Part shown: one piece after another, positions 11,571 through 22,012 of the stretch
How positions within the stretch are numbered: the first letter of the stretch is position 1
Layout: every line of letters begins with the position of its first letter
Source: Lepas anatifera
Lineage: Eukaryota > Arthropoda > Thecostraca > Lepadidae
Reading direction: 5' to 3'
Length of the DNA: 64,000 bases
NCBI GenBank assembly: GCA_034440635.1
Contig: JAOTON010000332.1
Location: 310,001 to 374,000, forward strand
Program-made: the position numbers and the translations under genes
The notes under the pieces: generated by a model
What the model saw: the letters and a program-made list of their open reading frames with translations, nothing else
Databases searched by the model: none
What the model was told of the DNA's origin: nothing

Positions 11571-12236
11571 GTCGTAGCTGCCACTCTCCAGGCCCACCCC
11601 GACTGGAGACTGGGTAACGCCCGCCCTGCCACCTGGCGGTCAGCCGGCCGAAACTGGCTAAAAGGTGGCGACAGGTGCGTCCGCGCCTCCTCTGCTGGCG
11701 ACCTCTGTCATGGCTTCTTCGTGTCGCTGTTTGTGCGAGGTGAGGCAGAGACGACGGAAACGATGGACGCAGGAGGTAACGAGGTGGAAGGCGCCGAAAT
11801 GGGCAGAAAGAGGAAGCGGAAACGAAAAGTTGCCGGATTCGACTCCAATCTGGTGCGGCCTTCTGCAGAGGAGACCGACAGGCCCGACAATGAGAGAAAT
11901 CACTGTGAGACCGTTTCTCTGTCTGAGGAAGGGGCAGGAGACCTCGCGGAACCTTCGAAAAAGAAGCATCGTAGCCGTAAGGCAGGAACGACTGGGAGGT
12001 ACGGCTCACCTCCCGCAAGTTCGGAGCAGCTCTTGACAGTGGCCCGAGGGAATGAAAAGGTATGTTCCAAAGTAAGGAAAGGCAAGAAAAAGAAGGTAAG
12101 GACTCCAAGCGACGTGCTTACTGAGCCGGGCAGTGATGGTGAGGTAAGGAAGCATGCACTGAAGCTGGTCAAAGACAAGAAACGTTCGAAGCATCGGAGA
12201 AAATCCAGTGAACGAAACGCGAGAGGTCCGGTTTGA
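11571..12236 (+). CDS. NSUN5: NSUN5-like methyltransferase, terminal exon with basic tail
   Basis: The exon starts after GCCGGCAG at 11563-11570, although the upstream pyrimidine tract is weak. It continues in phase: VVAATLQAHPDWRLGNARPA, then RNWLKGGDRCVRASSAGDLC and HGFFVSLFVRGE. This matches the end of the methyltransferase fold (CVR..P..d...GFFVA in the family). About 150 further residues form a low-complexity tail with many Lys/Arg clusters (GRKRKRKRKV, KKKHRSRK, KGKKKKV, KKRSKHRRK), suggesting nucleolar targeting. The stop is TGA at 12234-12236. The tail is longer than in vertebrate NSUN5. Splice-phase agreement and GFFV conservation together make the exon call strong. Confidence 0.88.
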   Translation, partial: VVAATLQAHPDWRLGNARPATWRSAGRNWLKGGDRCVRASSAGDLCHGFFVSLFVRGEAETTETMDAGGNEVEGAEMGRKRKRKRKVAGFDSNLVRPSAEETDRPDNERNHCETVSLSEEGAGDLAEPSKKKHRSRKAGTTGRYGSPPASSEQLLTVARGNEKVCSKVRKGKKKKVRTPSDVLTEPGSDGEVRKHALKLVKDKKRSKHRRKSSERNARGPV

Positions 12237-12512
12237 TTTGGCGTTGAGCTGGGTACTTGAGTTGACGGCGCGGAACTGTGGTGTGTTTCGACGGGCTGCC
12301 TGTGTTTGCATCGGAATACATTGTGTTGTACTTATATGCACTCTGTTGCATAAATACAACTTCAATCATATGGTGTTGAACAGTTCAGAGGAGAGGCTTT
12401 TTAAAACCCCGTCCCTTATCATCATTGGGACGTGAGAACACTCCCTTAATTATATTGATTAGAACCGTAAGCATGTATTTTACACATTATACACAACACG
12501 GAAAAGGATGAT

Positions 12513-12518
12513 AATAAA
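12513..12518 (+). promoter_or_regulatory. Candidate poly(A) signal for NSUN5-like gene
   Basis: A canonical AATAAA lies about 280 bases after the stop codon. It is the first exact match seen downstream on the plus strand. Confidence 0.45.
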
Positions 12519-12701
12519 ACGATTGGGCTTGGAGCTCTCAATCCTACTTGACTGAACGGTTCAGTACCAGAGGACTGGAACGATACTTATGGAACAGACT
12601 GTATATATGCCGTGCCACATGACTGACGGCTCTGTCACAAATTCATCTTCCTCCAAACCTGTCATACATGTGACGAAACAACTCTGGCAAGAGTCTCGTA
12701 T

Positions 12702-12707
12702 TTTATT
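12702..12707 (-). promoter_or_regulatory. Candidate poly(A) signal for SOD gene
   Basis: TTTATT on the plus strand reads AATAAA on the minus strand, about 340 bases past the SOD stop codon. Confidence 0.4.
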
Positions 12708-12958
12708 CGTTGCGCTTTGGATTGTCTGTTCATCATGACAGCATCTAGAAACTTAACGAGTGAGCTGAATGAGTTAACTGGTTTCCAGCAGATAACATAA
12801 CTCTTTTGAATGCAGTGTGGTGATAAGTTGACGCCGCGCTCATTATAACCACTGCCAGTCTTTCGTTACATTTTCATCACATGTGACTCGCGATAATGTC
12901 ACTCTTGCTGGACATCAGCTCTTGGCGTTGACGCCGCACCTGCGGCGTTGATCGTGTG

Positions 12959-13090
12959 ACGTCAAAGTGACGTCACGACTCGGTGCTGCGGACTGCAGGG
13001 GGCGATGACACGGCGGCCGAGGCGCTGACAGTGTGACGTCACGACTCAATGCTGCGGGTTGTTGGGGGCGATGACGCCGCAGCCAAGGCG
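12959..13090 (-). repeat. 66-bp tandem duplication of the SOD 3' terminus
   Basis: Unit 1 (13025-13090) holds the last SOD codons ([18 protein letters not shown]) and the start of the 3' UTR. Unit 2 (12959-13024) repeats it head to tail and would read RLGRRVIAPCSPQHR. The unit is 66 bp, so frame is kept. In unit 2 the conserved Cys codon reads CGC (Arg) and the stop TGA reads CGA. A third partial copy follows with lower identity. Confidence 0.88.
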
Positions 13091-13172
13091 TTTTCCGGCG
13101 TTGCCGGTCTTTAAGCTGCCTTCGTTACCTCCCCTGCCCAGGTCGTCTTCCCCGGAATGGATCACGATGGCC
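13046..13172 (-). CDS. Cu/Zn superoxide dismutase, terminal exon
   Basis: The exon begins after CACACAG at phase 2, completing an Arg codon split with the exon at 13762-13910. It reads [20 protein letters not shown], then [20 protein letters not shown] and H-stop. It supplies the fourth copper ligand (His in VIHSGEDD), the electrostatic loop (GEDDLGRGG), the active-site Arg (GKRLG) and the second disulfide Cys (LGCGV). The wording is closer to extracellular SODs ([10 protein letters not shown]) than to vertebrate SOD1 (KADDLGKGGN). The enzyme class dismutates superoxide to peroxide and oxygen. The stop TGA is at 13048-13046. Confidence 0.93.
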
Positions 13173-13761
13173 CTGTGTGGTACGGCGATTTAGAGGGTTG
13201 GAACCACGCAGGCTCGGCATAAGCAGCAGTAAATACACATAGAAAATATTTATTATGTTGGTAGAGGATATGAAGACAAAACAAATGAAAAGCGGGGAAA
13301 AAACTAAATCAGTATTGTTCCGAAATGTGAATACCGACATATAGAGAGACGCTCAAATTATTCACCGCAATTGGTATCACCATTCCCAAAGTAAATATTT
13401 CTTTTAAGTATGGGTATCTGAAGAGAATACGTCTCTTTCGTTGCAGTATGCCACGACTGCGGTGGTGAAAACTTGGAGTGACGAAATGTGCGGTACACCG
13501 ACGTGCGCCAGAAGGCGTGGGAGCTCAATGAAACTATGGACCGTCAAATTTATAGAAACTTATAAACAAGTGTTTTAGAGGATCGTACAATTCATGAGCA
13601 CACGGTCCAGGGCCGCAGCTGAATTGTTCATGAACTCAAAAACTGATGTGATCTAGACATGTTTGTTTCGCTCTCGCAAGAGCAGAAACTCAAAGTCGTT
13701 GATCTGTCCGTTGACCACCTTCACCGCGGTGGATGATGTAAGCTCTAGTTGGTGTACTCAC
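13173..13761 (-). other. SOD intron (between the last two exons)
   Basis: GT-AG intron with donor CGGCG|GTGAGT at 13761 and acceptor CACACAG ending at 13173, inserted in phase 2. It holds no recognised gene or transposon. Confidence 0.75.
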
Positions 13762-13910
13762 CGCCGGATGATGTTACGGTCGCCGGGGAAGAGGCTGATG
13801 ATCGAGTCCCGGATGTTGATGTCAGCGACGCCGCTGTAGTCTGCCTCGATGTTGCCCAGGTCACCCACGTGACGCCTCTCGATGGGGTCGGTTTGGGCAC
13901 CGTGGTTGGC
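13762..13910 (-). CDS. Cu/Zn superoxide dismutase, zinc-binding exon
   Basis: The exon starts at CTGCCCCAG|GCC and reads ANHGAQTDPIERRHVGDLGN, then IEADYSGVADINIRDSIISL and FPGDRNIIR. It carries three zinc ligands: His in NHGA, and His and Asp in RHVGDLGN. The exon joins its neighbours in phase 0 upstream and phase 2 downstream, and ends at a consensus donor GTGAGT. Length and motif spacing match Cu/Zn SOD. The open frame continues upstream of 13910, but that part is intron: the residues expected there (GGHYNPF) are supplied by the exon at 17474. Confidence 0.94.
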
Positions 13911-15163
13911 CTGGGGCAGGCGGTAATGATGGTGTTTGTGTCGGCGTCGCATCCACTCGTGTTGGCCGTTTGTGGTCAGCGAGTCCTCAAACTACCGACC
14001 TGACCTTCACCCCTGAGGTCAACTGATTGAAGTCTGCGACAGCCTCTGTCCCCGTTTCTCTTGTTTGGTGTGATTATGGAAGCTTCGCTGGTCAACCGGG
14101 CATCGGAATTAGTGTGAATAAGTAAAACTACATCTATCGTGATTAGCTTATCCATGTAACCGACAGCAGGCCTATCTCAGAACTGGAGCCTTACTTCAGT
14201 TTCGAATTAATTTAGAAGCTGGCAATGTTTAGGATTATAAGATGGGATTCATCAGCTCCTTTTCACCAGGGGCGTAAGGCACCCGCGTTACAGGTGGCCG
14301 CGGTCACCTGCGTCGCTACCTGTCCTGAAGTGAGAGGGCCGTGACTCGTCAGAAAACTACTCACTCCAAAACAAAAACTCTGCCAAATTCGCTCCATTGA
14401 CAGGTTGAAACCATGCTAACTACAATATTTTCACTATATTCAAACAAGAACACACGCATTTCCTCTATAATTAGTTGACGTCTCTTAAATAATTAAGTAT
14501 ATACCGTAGCCTTGGCGGGTTGGCAGTATGGCCGGTCGAAATAAACAGCGTGATAGGTACCCAAAATAAGATAATATATATTACTATCAGGTCCAGAAAC
14601 CCGCTGAGAATAATTTCAAAGTATTGGTTCGCCCGTGACATGTGCTAATCCGGCACTGGTTTGGAGAAATGCCGTTATTTAACGGCGCTGCTCACTCTAT
14701 AAACCTCTCTAGCATGAATTCCAGCCATGTTTGTGTTGCTATCAACTGGTCGGCGATGAGATTGGGTTTAGCCACGTGAGTCGGCACAGGAGACCTTGCA
14801 CTGCTGCCGGAGGTGGGTGTCCGTGACTGTGAAGGGCACCTTCACTTACCCCGCATCCACCCACAAAGACAAACTTACGCAACGCTTCAAGTCCTAGCTT
14901 TGAAAAGGCACGGAAATTGAAACAAGTCAGGACTTACTCTCGTTCTTCTGGAACACTACGTGACTTGACCCAATTTTCAGGGTAGTTGTAAACCATGCGT
15001 CATGAAGAGATATGACCCGTTTAACCAATGTTTGTGTAAATCTATGCAATTACATGTTTGTGTCCTGTGCTTTTCAGCTGAGTACTTTTAGTGATTGGCT
15101 GGTACTGCTGACGCTCACACAGTTTCCCATCCTGCCTGAATGCCAGCGTTGATATCGTCCTGG

Positions 15164-15391
15164 CATACGCGGATCCAGGGAGGGCAAGGGGGCACGTGCC
15201 CCCCCATCGACCCTCGTTGCCCCCTAAAATGGTCACGGCGCCCTCCTGAAAGGTCGATGGCGCCCCCTGAAATGTCGCTTCTCACTCCCCCTCCCCTCCA
15301 GGATGCGAAAATTAAGTGGCGCCCCCTGGTCCTGATGGTGCCCCCCGGAAGGTGCCCCTCCTCCTGATCGACGATCCTGTATCCGCCTATG
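15164..15391 (-). mobile_element. hAT-type MITE (family H, copy 2)
   Basis: The copy is inverted relative to copy 1. It begins CATACGCGGATCCAGGG and ends GTATCCGCCTATG. A perfect 8-bp target duplication, CGTCCTGG, flanks it at 15156-15163 and 15392-15399. It lies in a SOD intron. Confidence 0.9.
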
Positions 15392-16184
15392 CGTCCTGGT
15401 TTCGCCGTTGCACTGAATGTGTACCACGCTGTACCAATACCTGATGACTGAACCTTTCCCTGTGAGTGCATGGTCTGCAGTGCCGGATGTTAGGACCCGT
15501 CCGTGCCGGCTCCTCGTCTGGGTGAGTACCCCGTGTGCCTGCATTGCATGCTGCAATATTGCAGGTAACACCACGTCGGCGAGCTCACGCCAGCCGGGTC
15601 GCTCACTCGTTGCAAACAAGCTCAAGGTTAAAAATGTGCTTAAGTGTCCCATTTGCATAAAGGCGTGGGTTAGCGGGCCGTTTAATCGAGGGTTGTCGTA
15701 TCATACTTCCTTGTTCTGATGGCTCGGTGCAGTTTAACTCTTTATTCGCTCCCTTGAGTGGATGAAATGTCGAAGCGTGTTGGCATGATCAAGCCATGCT
15801 GATTGCGGAAGATTGTATGCATAGTATCGTAGCTTTGGTCAGCTGGCTTTTATATTTCAAACATGGTTTGTTGAGCCTAGAGTTAGTTTTGGGCTACATT
15901 TTCTTAGCTTATTTTTAGGATATTACGATATTTCTTTGCTTATAAAGTTCGCGGGTCTGCAGGTAAAATCCTGGAGAATCCTGAAGGCTTTGGCATCTTT
16001 TTCCTTTTTGGGTTGTCTTCGTCTTTTTTTTTTTTAACGATATGTGTTTTTGTGGGTTTGAAGACTTCTAGCGCTTTTACTCTCTTCTCTTTTATCATCT
16101 TTTTGGGGTCCAAGGTCACTCCCACAACACTGCATATGATGGCACCCTACCTTCAGTGGGCTTTTCGAGAACTTATAGTCTGCC

Positions 16185-16636
16185 TTAAAGGGAATGTGGC
16201 ACCTTTAAAACGTGATTTTAACTGAGATAGCCAAGATGTACAGCAAGCCGGAAAACCCCGTACGCAACATTTGTCTTGGAACTCGAAATTTCCGTAGAGA
16301 AAAGCTAAAAACCTACCTGAAATGTACCCAAAATATACCCAAGGAGCGTCATGACGTCATGATCTGGTAACCCATGATATGAGGATCTGGCACTCCTACC
16401 ATATTCAATAGGCTTCAATAGGCTGACTACTCACGTGACGTCAGCATGTCGTCACGCCAACAGCTGACAACTACGCCCGCCTCCTTGGGTACATTTTAGG
16501 TAGGTTTTTAGCGTATCTCTACGGAAGCTTCAAGTTTCAACACAAATGATTTGTTGAGAACCGGGTTTTCTGACATGCGTTACAAGTTGGCTATCTCAGT
16601 TAAAATCACGTTATAAAGGTGCCAAATTCCCTTTAA
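16185..16636. mobile_element. TTAA-flanked MITE (family A, copy 2)
   Basis: The ends are TTAAAGGGAATGTGGCACC and GGTGCCAAATTCCCTTTAA. The conserved subterminal block with GTGATTTTAACTGAGATAGC is present at both ends in inverted orientation, so the element can fold back over about 150 bp per arm. Its centre contains GACGTCA words. It is in a SOD intron. Confidence 0.9.
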
Positions 16637-17473
16637 CACGAGTTTTAATGGTAAATACGCCAGAGGTCACCATGAGGTAATGTCACTGATGCGGTATTGA
16701 CCTCTATTCTTTTGAGGTCCCCCACCGTATGGCCTATACGTAAGTCGAAAATCGAAGCATTTTTGTGCTGATTTCATGTTTCTTCTAGCCTTTGACATCT
16801 GAATTTGATCAATTACGAGTAACTTAGGCAGCTGTATTCGAAAGCTGCGGCCTAAAAGCACGATGGAACTAATCCGAGTCCGCTAGCACTGATGGCGGCA
16901 GAATGGGGGGAGGAGGAGCACCGGGGCACGGTGCCCCCCTTAAATCAGACATTCTAACACTAACCCTACAGAAACAAGTGGACAAGAAAAACTAGAAAAA
17001 ACTACAGAACTGAAACAAGAAAAACTACAGAAACAAGTGGACTCAATATTCAAATCAGCGCTATCAACTTAGTCAGATACACAAATTTACATACAACTCT
17101 CACCTCATGGTCTCATTTTTCCCATCCAGTGTAACGAATACTTTAGGAGTGCTTATGCTGTACGTTGTACGGGAATCACATTCAGTGCCAGATCGGTGTC
17201 ATCTGGCTCTTAAAAATTCCAGCTGAATGTTTACGTCCGGGAATCTATATAAACACAGCGTTCTGGTGTCCAGCGGGCAGATACTGTGTTTACTCCGTCA
17301 ACGCGAGGCTGGGATTTCCTCGCGCGTCGAGAAAAGGGCGTGGTTTGCGGCGACAATCATTTACATGTGCAACTTGATTTCAGGTGAAAAGTCGCTGACG
17401 CTGCTATCTGACTGATCGCTCCTTTTACGTCAGATCAGGTGACGGGGTGGCACGGCGCACTGCGGAGACTCAC

Positions 17474-17580
17474 TTTGAAGGGGTTGTAGTGGCCGCCGGC
17501 GTCCGAGCAGTTGTTACCCAGGTTCGGTGTTCCGTGCACGTGCAGGCCGTGTTTTCCGGGCGACAGGCCGGTGATCTTCC
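17474..17580 (-). CDS. Cu/Zn superoxide dismutase, copper-binding exon
   Basis: The exon begins with GG after CTGCAG, completing a Gly codon split with the exon at 18588-18702. It reads [20 protein letters not shown], then [15 protein letters not shown]. It supplies two copper ligands (HVH), the disulfide Cys (NNC) and the bridging His (GGHYNP). The usual acidic residue after HVH (HVHE in most SODs) is Gly here, and the following loop is TPNLGNN instead of the common FGDNTNG. The donor is consensus GTGAGT. The acceptor directly abuts a 23-bp tandem array. Confidence 0.93.
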
Positions 17581-17586
17581 CTGCAG

Positions 17587-17910
17587 CGCCGCACGACAGT
17601 GTAAACTAACACCGCACGACCGTGTAAACTGACACCGCACGACAGTGTAAACTGGCACTGTATGACAGCGTAAACTAACTCTGCACGACAGTGTAAAATA
17701 ACACTGCACGACAGTGTAAAATAACACTGCACGACAGTGTAAACTTACACGGAACGCTAGTGTAAAATTACATGCTAACACCGCACAACAATGTGAATTA
17801 ACACCCGCACGATAGTGTGGACTGGCATCGCAGCGACAGTGTGAACTAACATCGCAGCGATAGTGTAAATTAACACCGCACGACAGTGTGAACCAGCACC
17901 TCACGACATT
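17587..17910. repeat. 23-bp tandem array beside the SOD splice acceptor
   Basis: About 14 degenerate copies of a roughly 23-bp unit, ACAGTGTAAACTAACACCGC followed by ACG, lie in the SOD intron. The nearest unit runs up to the acceptor of the exon at 17474-17580. Substitutions are frequent. Two stop-free minus-strand frames across it are by-products of the repeat. Confidence 0.9.
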
Positions 17911-18587
17911 GAAAATGAAGGGTTTTCTCCACTCGGTGAAAAGTTCGTTTCGGAGCGCTTACGGTTTATTTTGCAAACCTTCGTCAGTGAAATCGTTGTT
18001 GGAATGGTGAGGAGAGGACGACTTAAAACATTTGAATTTTAACAGCACAAATGACGAGGTTTCAAATACCTCACGACAGAGTAAACGGAGAACAGGTTTG
18101 TGTTTGAGTTCTTACCACGGACGGAGTTCGCAGACTACAAGGTTTCAGCTCGAAGATTTGGTGGTATTGACCTTTAATTTATCTGTTCTTTTTTGCCTGT
18201 AGTTGCGATCATTGAATCTGCTTCGAAATAGCTGTCTTGGAGATCCATTAAATTTTAGTTAAGAAAGTCGTTACGACTAAAATTTAGGCTTGGAAATGTG
18301 TGACCATCAATTTCCATCATTTTTCCTTGCATCAAGCAAGGCAAATGTATTCCTCCGTTGCAGAAGGGAGGACATGATTATCTGTCCGCCACCTATTTTC
18401 TATTCTACCATTTACTTTTCATTTATTTATTTTCTGCCATCGCTTATGAGCATATCTTGATAGGCCGGTGGGATTTTCCTGTTGCACTGCTCTGGAAGCC
18501 ACTCAGGCCTGCCTGCGGCGCTTCCACATACCTGTGCGATGTGGCCTAGACGCTGAAGCACCCCAAAACCACGAAACTTCCACATAC

Positions 18588-18702
18588 CTGTCACCTGGAC
18601 CGGGTGGTCGGGGCACTCCTGGAAGAAGAAGAGGGCGCCCGAAATCTCCTCGCTCACACCCGAGAGTATGTCCATGCGGGCGGTCATGGTCCGGCACGCC
18701 TG
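18588..18702 (-). CDS. Cu/Zn superoxide dismutase, N-terminal beta-barrel exon
   Basis: The exon follows TTACAG at 18708-18703 in phase 0. It reads QACRTMTARMDILSGVSEEI, then SGALFFFQECPDHPVQVT plus one base of a Gly codon. It matches the first strands of Cu/Zn SOD (I.G.l.f.Q.....V.V.G). The donor is ACAG|GTATGT at 18587. Translation could begin at the internal MTARMD, giving about 160 residues (cytosolic size), or come through from an upstream exon as a secreted form. The phase-compatible exon at 22651-22954 supports the second option. Confidence 0.88.
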
Positions 18703-21024
18703 CTGTAAGGGGGGGGCATGCGGCGTTACACAGGGGCGTCAATGCTGTGCTGACACTGACACACTCTCTGGCGATCCTCAGAATATACACAGGTTCAACG
18801 GCTTAGCTGATTTGTCTGCCAAGTGTTTCAGGGGAAAACTTTTTATTTGTAGGCAATCAGACTCGTATTGTCTATTATTGTATTGTATTGAGCGGAGATA
18901 AATAACTCGAACTTGGGCTGGGGCAAATGGTGGGGGAACAGAATAGGTTCAAAATTTTCCGACCAGTCTCTTAGATAACCGAGACTGATACCCCTAGCGG
19001 CCTTGATAAGGCATTGATGTAGCACGATATGACAATGTTTATTTCATTATTTGCTGCCCGGATGCCCTTACTTTTCTTTTAGGAAGTCGATTTTGATCTG
19101 CTGGGTATTTGACGCGGCACTAGCGCTATCATTTAGCTTGCTGTCAGAACATTCTGAGCTTTTCCAGGGCCACTGTGCCGTGCATTAAGCTACGCAAATT
19201 TCTTCCTGAGCTCGTGATTTACTTGCACTTGATTGTCGTCCACAGGGTTTCCTCGAATTTACAGCATCCACTCCACCATGCTCACTGCTCAGCTGAGCGC
19301 TCGCAAGATGGTAGTGTCCAGGGTTAGAATGAATTCCTACCCTATCCGTTGCATCCATCTGGACGTTAAGATTTCTGCAAGTGCCAGCCGACCAAGTGTT
19401 TCTCGGGCACGAGCTCCCATCGCGTCTCGACGACACATCTCTGGCCGTCTTGTGCGGGGTTCACTCGTCCCTATTCGCTCATCTTGCAGCCGGAACGCCC
19501 CTGATTTTAATTCATTTTATTTGGTACCACTTTGAAATGTAATCTGTTTTCCGCTGCCGAGTCTCCAGTTTTTACACGTTACCTAAATACTTTTACTCTG
19601 GAGGCGTATACCAACATATCAACATAGCGGTGCTGATGGCACTGATAGGTACTGTGGATATTTCTGTGATAAAACAGAGGTTAAAAAGCGTTAAGCCATG
19701 CAATCACGGAAGGCTGCTCCCGTCCGGCCCCACTTTGTTCGCAGCAGCACTGTGGTAACAATGGACATTTCACAAAGTCAGGCACAACAGCTCCCAATCT
19801 CGCTACGATATCATCGCCGTCCCGGTTGTGCGTTCAAAGATCGCACGATAGTAGTGGATTTTTGTATATTCTGGACGTATCCTACTGCCACACGGCTCTG
19901 GATCCTGCAAAAATGCACCACCCGAACGTGCCCCTGCTTGGATTAAATACCAATACGTTGCTTTTGTGGGCTGCCGCGTCACTTCTTTATTATGTAAGCA
20001 TCCGGCTGCTGAGGAAGGCGTCCACAAGGGCTTAGATACCCGGGCAGCAGCGGCACGATGAGTCGCCTGGTTTGTGTTAGTCGATCACGCAATAAGCCGT
20101 GGTGACCGGGTACGCTTGTTCCCAGGAAAGTTGTCTGGGTTAATATCTTATTTATGTGGCTTTATGGTTAGATTGGCAGTGCAGAAGACCTTGTAAGGAA
20201 TAAATTAGCTCGACATGAAGTTCAAGGTCCTTTTCTACCTAATCGCAGCAGAGCATACATATCCTGCAGAGAAACAAGGAGAGTTTGGTTGGATTCGCCA
20301 CCTTTTCATTTGCATTTTGCATTTAGGAACCCTCGACTTTAAAAGAGCCATTTGCATTAAAATGAGCTATGCATCTCAGGCAGTAATGAATTGCTGCTTG
20401 GAAGAATCGGTCAACTATTTTAAGTTGGTCATCGTCTCTGAGGGCATCTCTCCCTCGATTTACTGAAAATGATCAGTGCGTGATAGAAGGCGATTGCCCA
20501 GCGTGTGTTATTGGCCCTGTCTCAATGCAATCTTCCCGTTAGGAGCCCCGTGGCCAGACGTTCCAGTGAGACCCGAGTACCATTCCCAGCGGTTTCCCAA
20601 GCGGCCGCAGGCCAGGCTCCCCACCTCGCGCCGTGGAACTGTCCTCTATAACCATGACCATAAAACAACGATGCGCGAGGGTCATTCTCACAACACTCAG
20701 ACCCGCCAATGGAACGTGCCGCATCGCGGGCGGCGCCTGAGGCGATTCTCGGCGACCGGCAGCCTCGGGCGGTGGCGGGCAGCACTTACCCTGTATCCAC
20801 CTGGGGCGGGCGCCTGGTGTCGCACCGGGTACAACCGGGGGTAGCTCCGGGCAGGCGACGGGAACCGCACCTGGTGGTAGCTAAAACGCGGCTGGGAAAG
20901 AGCGAGGCCTTAGTTAGCTGGGCGAAGCGCACAGGTGATGGAAGATCGGCAAGCTCGCCTTGGCTATAAGCAGCGCATGGCTCATTAACAGAAGTTAGTA
21001 CTCAAAGCGGACGACATTGGAGAG

Positions 21025-21481
21025 TTAAAGGGAATGTGGCACCTTTATAATGTGATTTTAACTGAGATGGGCAAGTTGTAAAGCATTCCGGAAAACCCAG
21101 CACTGAATATATCATGTGTCTTGAAACTCAAAATTTCCGTTAAGAAAAGCTAAAAACCTACCTGAAATGTACCCAAAATGTACCCAAGCAGCCGACCACA
21201 GTTGTCAGCTGTTGGCGTGACGACATGCTGACGTCACGGTGAGTAATTAGCCAACTGAAGCTCTTGAAGCCGATTGAATATGGTAGTAGTTGCCAGATCA
21301 TGACGTCATCCATGGGCAGAGGTTTATTTCTTACACTAGAGGACCATTTTAAAAATAAAATATATTGAGCTAATTGTACGTTTTTTCAGAGAAATCATGG
21401 ACGTTTTCATGATTTTCGGCTAAAAATATCCCTAATAATACTAAATTCTGGGATTCGACCAAGGTGCCACATTCCCTTTAA
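21025..21481. mobile_element. TTAA-flanked MITE (family A, copy 3)
   Basis: The ends are TTAAAGGGAATGTGGCACC and GGTGCCACATTCCCTTTAA, a perfect 19-bp terminal inverted repeat including TTAA. Length is 457 bp. The interior matches copies 2, 4 and 5, including the GTGATTTTAACTGAGAT block and the GACGTCA-rich centre. Confidence 0.93.
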
Positions 21482-22012
21482 ACAGATAGCAAATTCGTAC
21501 ACAGCAAGCGTCGCTGACAAAGCTCATAGCACCAAAACATCCCTATATGTCATATATTTGCTGAGGCTGTTAGTAAGATGTACAATTTAGCGATACAGAT
21601 ATGTTCGGCGAAGAGGAAAAGAGACAACAAAACAGCTCAGAGAATGAGAGATCGTCAACGGCGTTGACACGGCATTGCAGAACAGGTGTGTACAGAACAG
21701 GCGCACGACACGATAGCTTTCTGCGACAGAGCAGCGAAGAACAACACCGACGCCCGCAGTCGCCGTTGGTATGTCAACATGGGGATGCCAGAAATGCGTA
21801 GATGAAATACGCTTATATCGCAAAATTATGTATTCTGTGGCGGCCCATGTGCGAAATTCGCCCGTTTGCATGCACCAGGCTCTTGACATTTAACTGTTTA
21901 GAAGAAACTTTTGAGCTTTACAACTTTTTTAGTTTTTCATCTCCTGTGGAACGTTTGAGAACGAACCGTCAAATGGGATTCCCATGTTTAAACAAGCAGT
22001 GCTTGATACCTG

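Larger units (their letters stand above)
12237..13045. other. Convergent intergenic region between NSUN5-like and SOD genes
   Basis: The two stop codons face each other across about 0.8 kb. The region contains both 3' UTRs, one poly(A) signal per strand, and the duplicated SOD 3' terminus at 12959-13024. A third, degenerate copy is visible at about 12915-12958. Three full TGACGTCA palindromes lie between 12950 and 13045; they belong to the duplicated unit and its junction. Confidence 0.7.
13911..17473 (-). other. SOD intron with two inserted MITEs
   Basis: This is a 3.6-kb phase-0 intron with donor AAA|GTGAGTC at 17473 and acceptor CCCCAG ending at 13911. It contains a hAT-type MITE at 15164-15391 and a TTAA-type MITE at 16185-16636. 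Short frames at 15233-15719 and 17165-17415 show no domain and are treated as chance. Confidence 0.75.

Noticed and set aside
13911..13952. N-terminal extension of the SOD zinc-binding exon (MRRRHKHHHYRLPQ)
   Set aside because: The residues SOD needs here come from the exon at 17474-17580, and a good acceptor (CTGCCCCAG) lies at 13911. The upstream open frame is intron.
17470..17904. 144-codon minus-strand ORF (RCWFTLSC-type repeats)
   Set aside because: It crosses the 23-bp satellite in the wrong frame relative to the SOD exon and is a repeat by-product.
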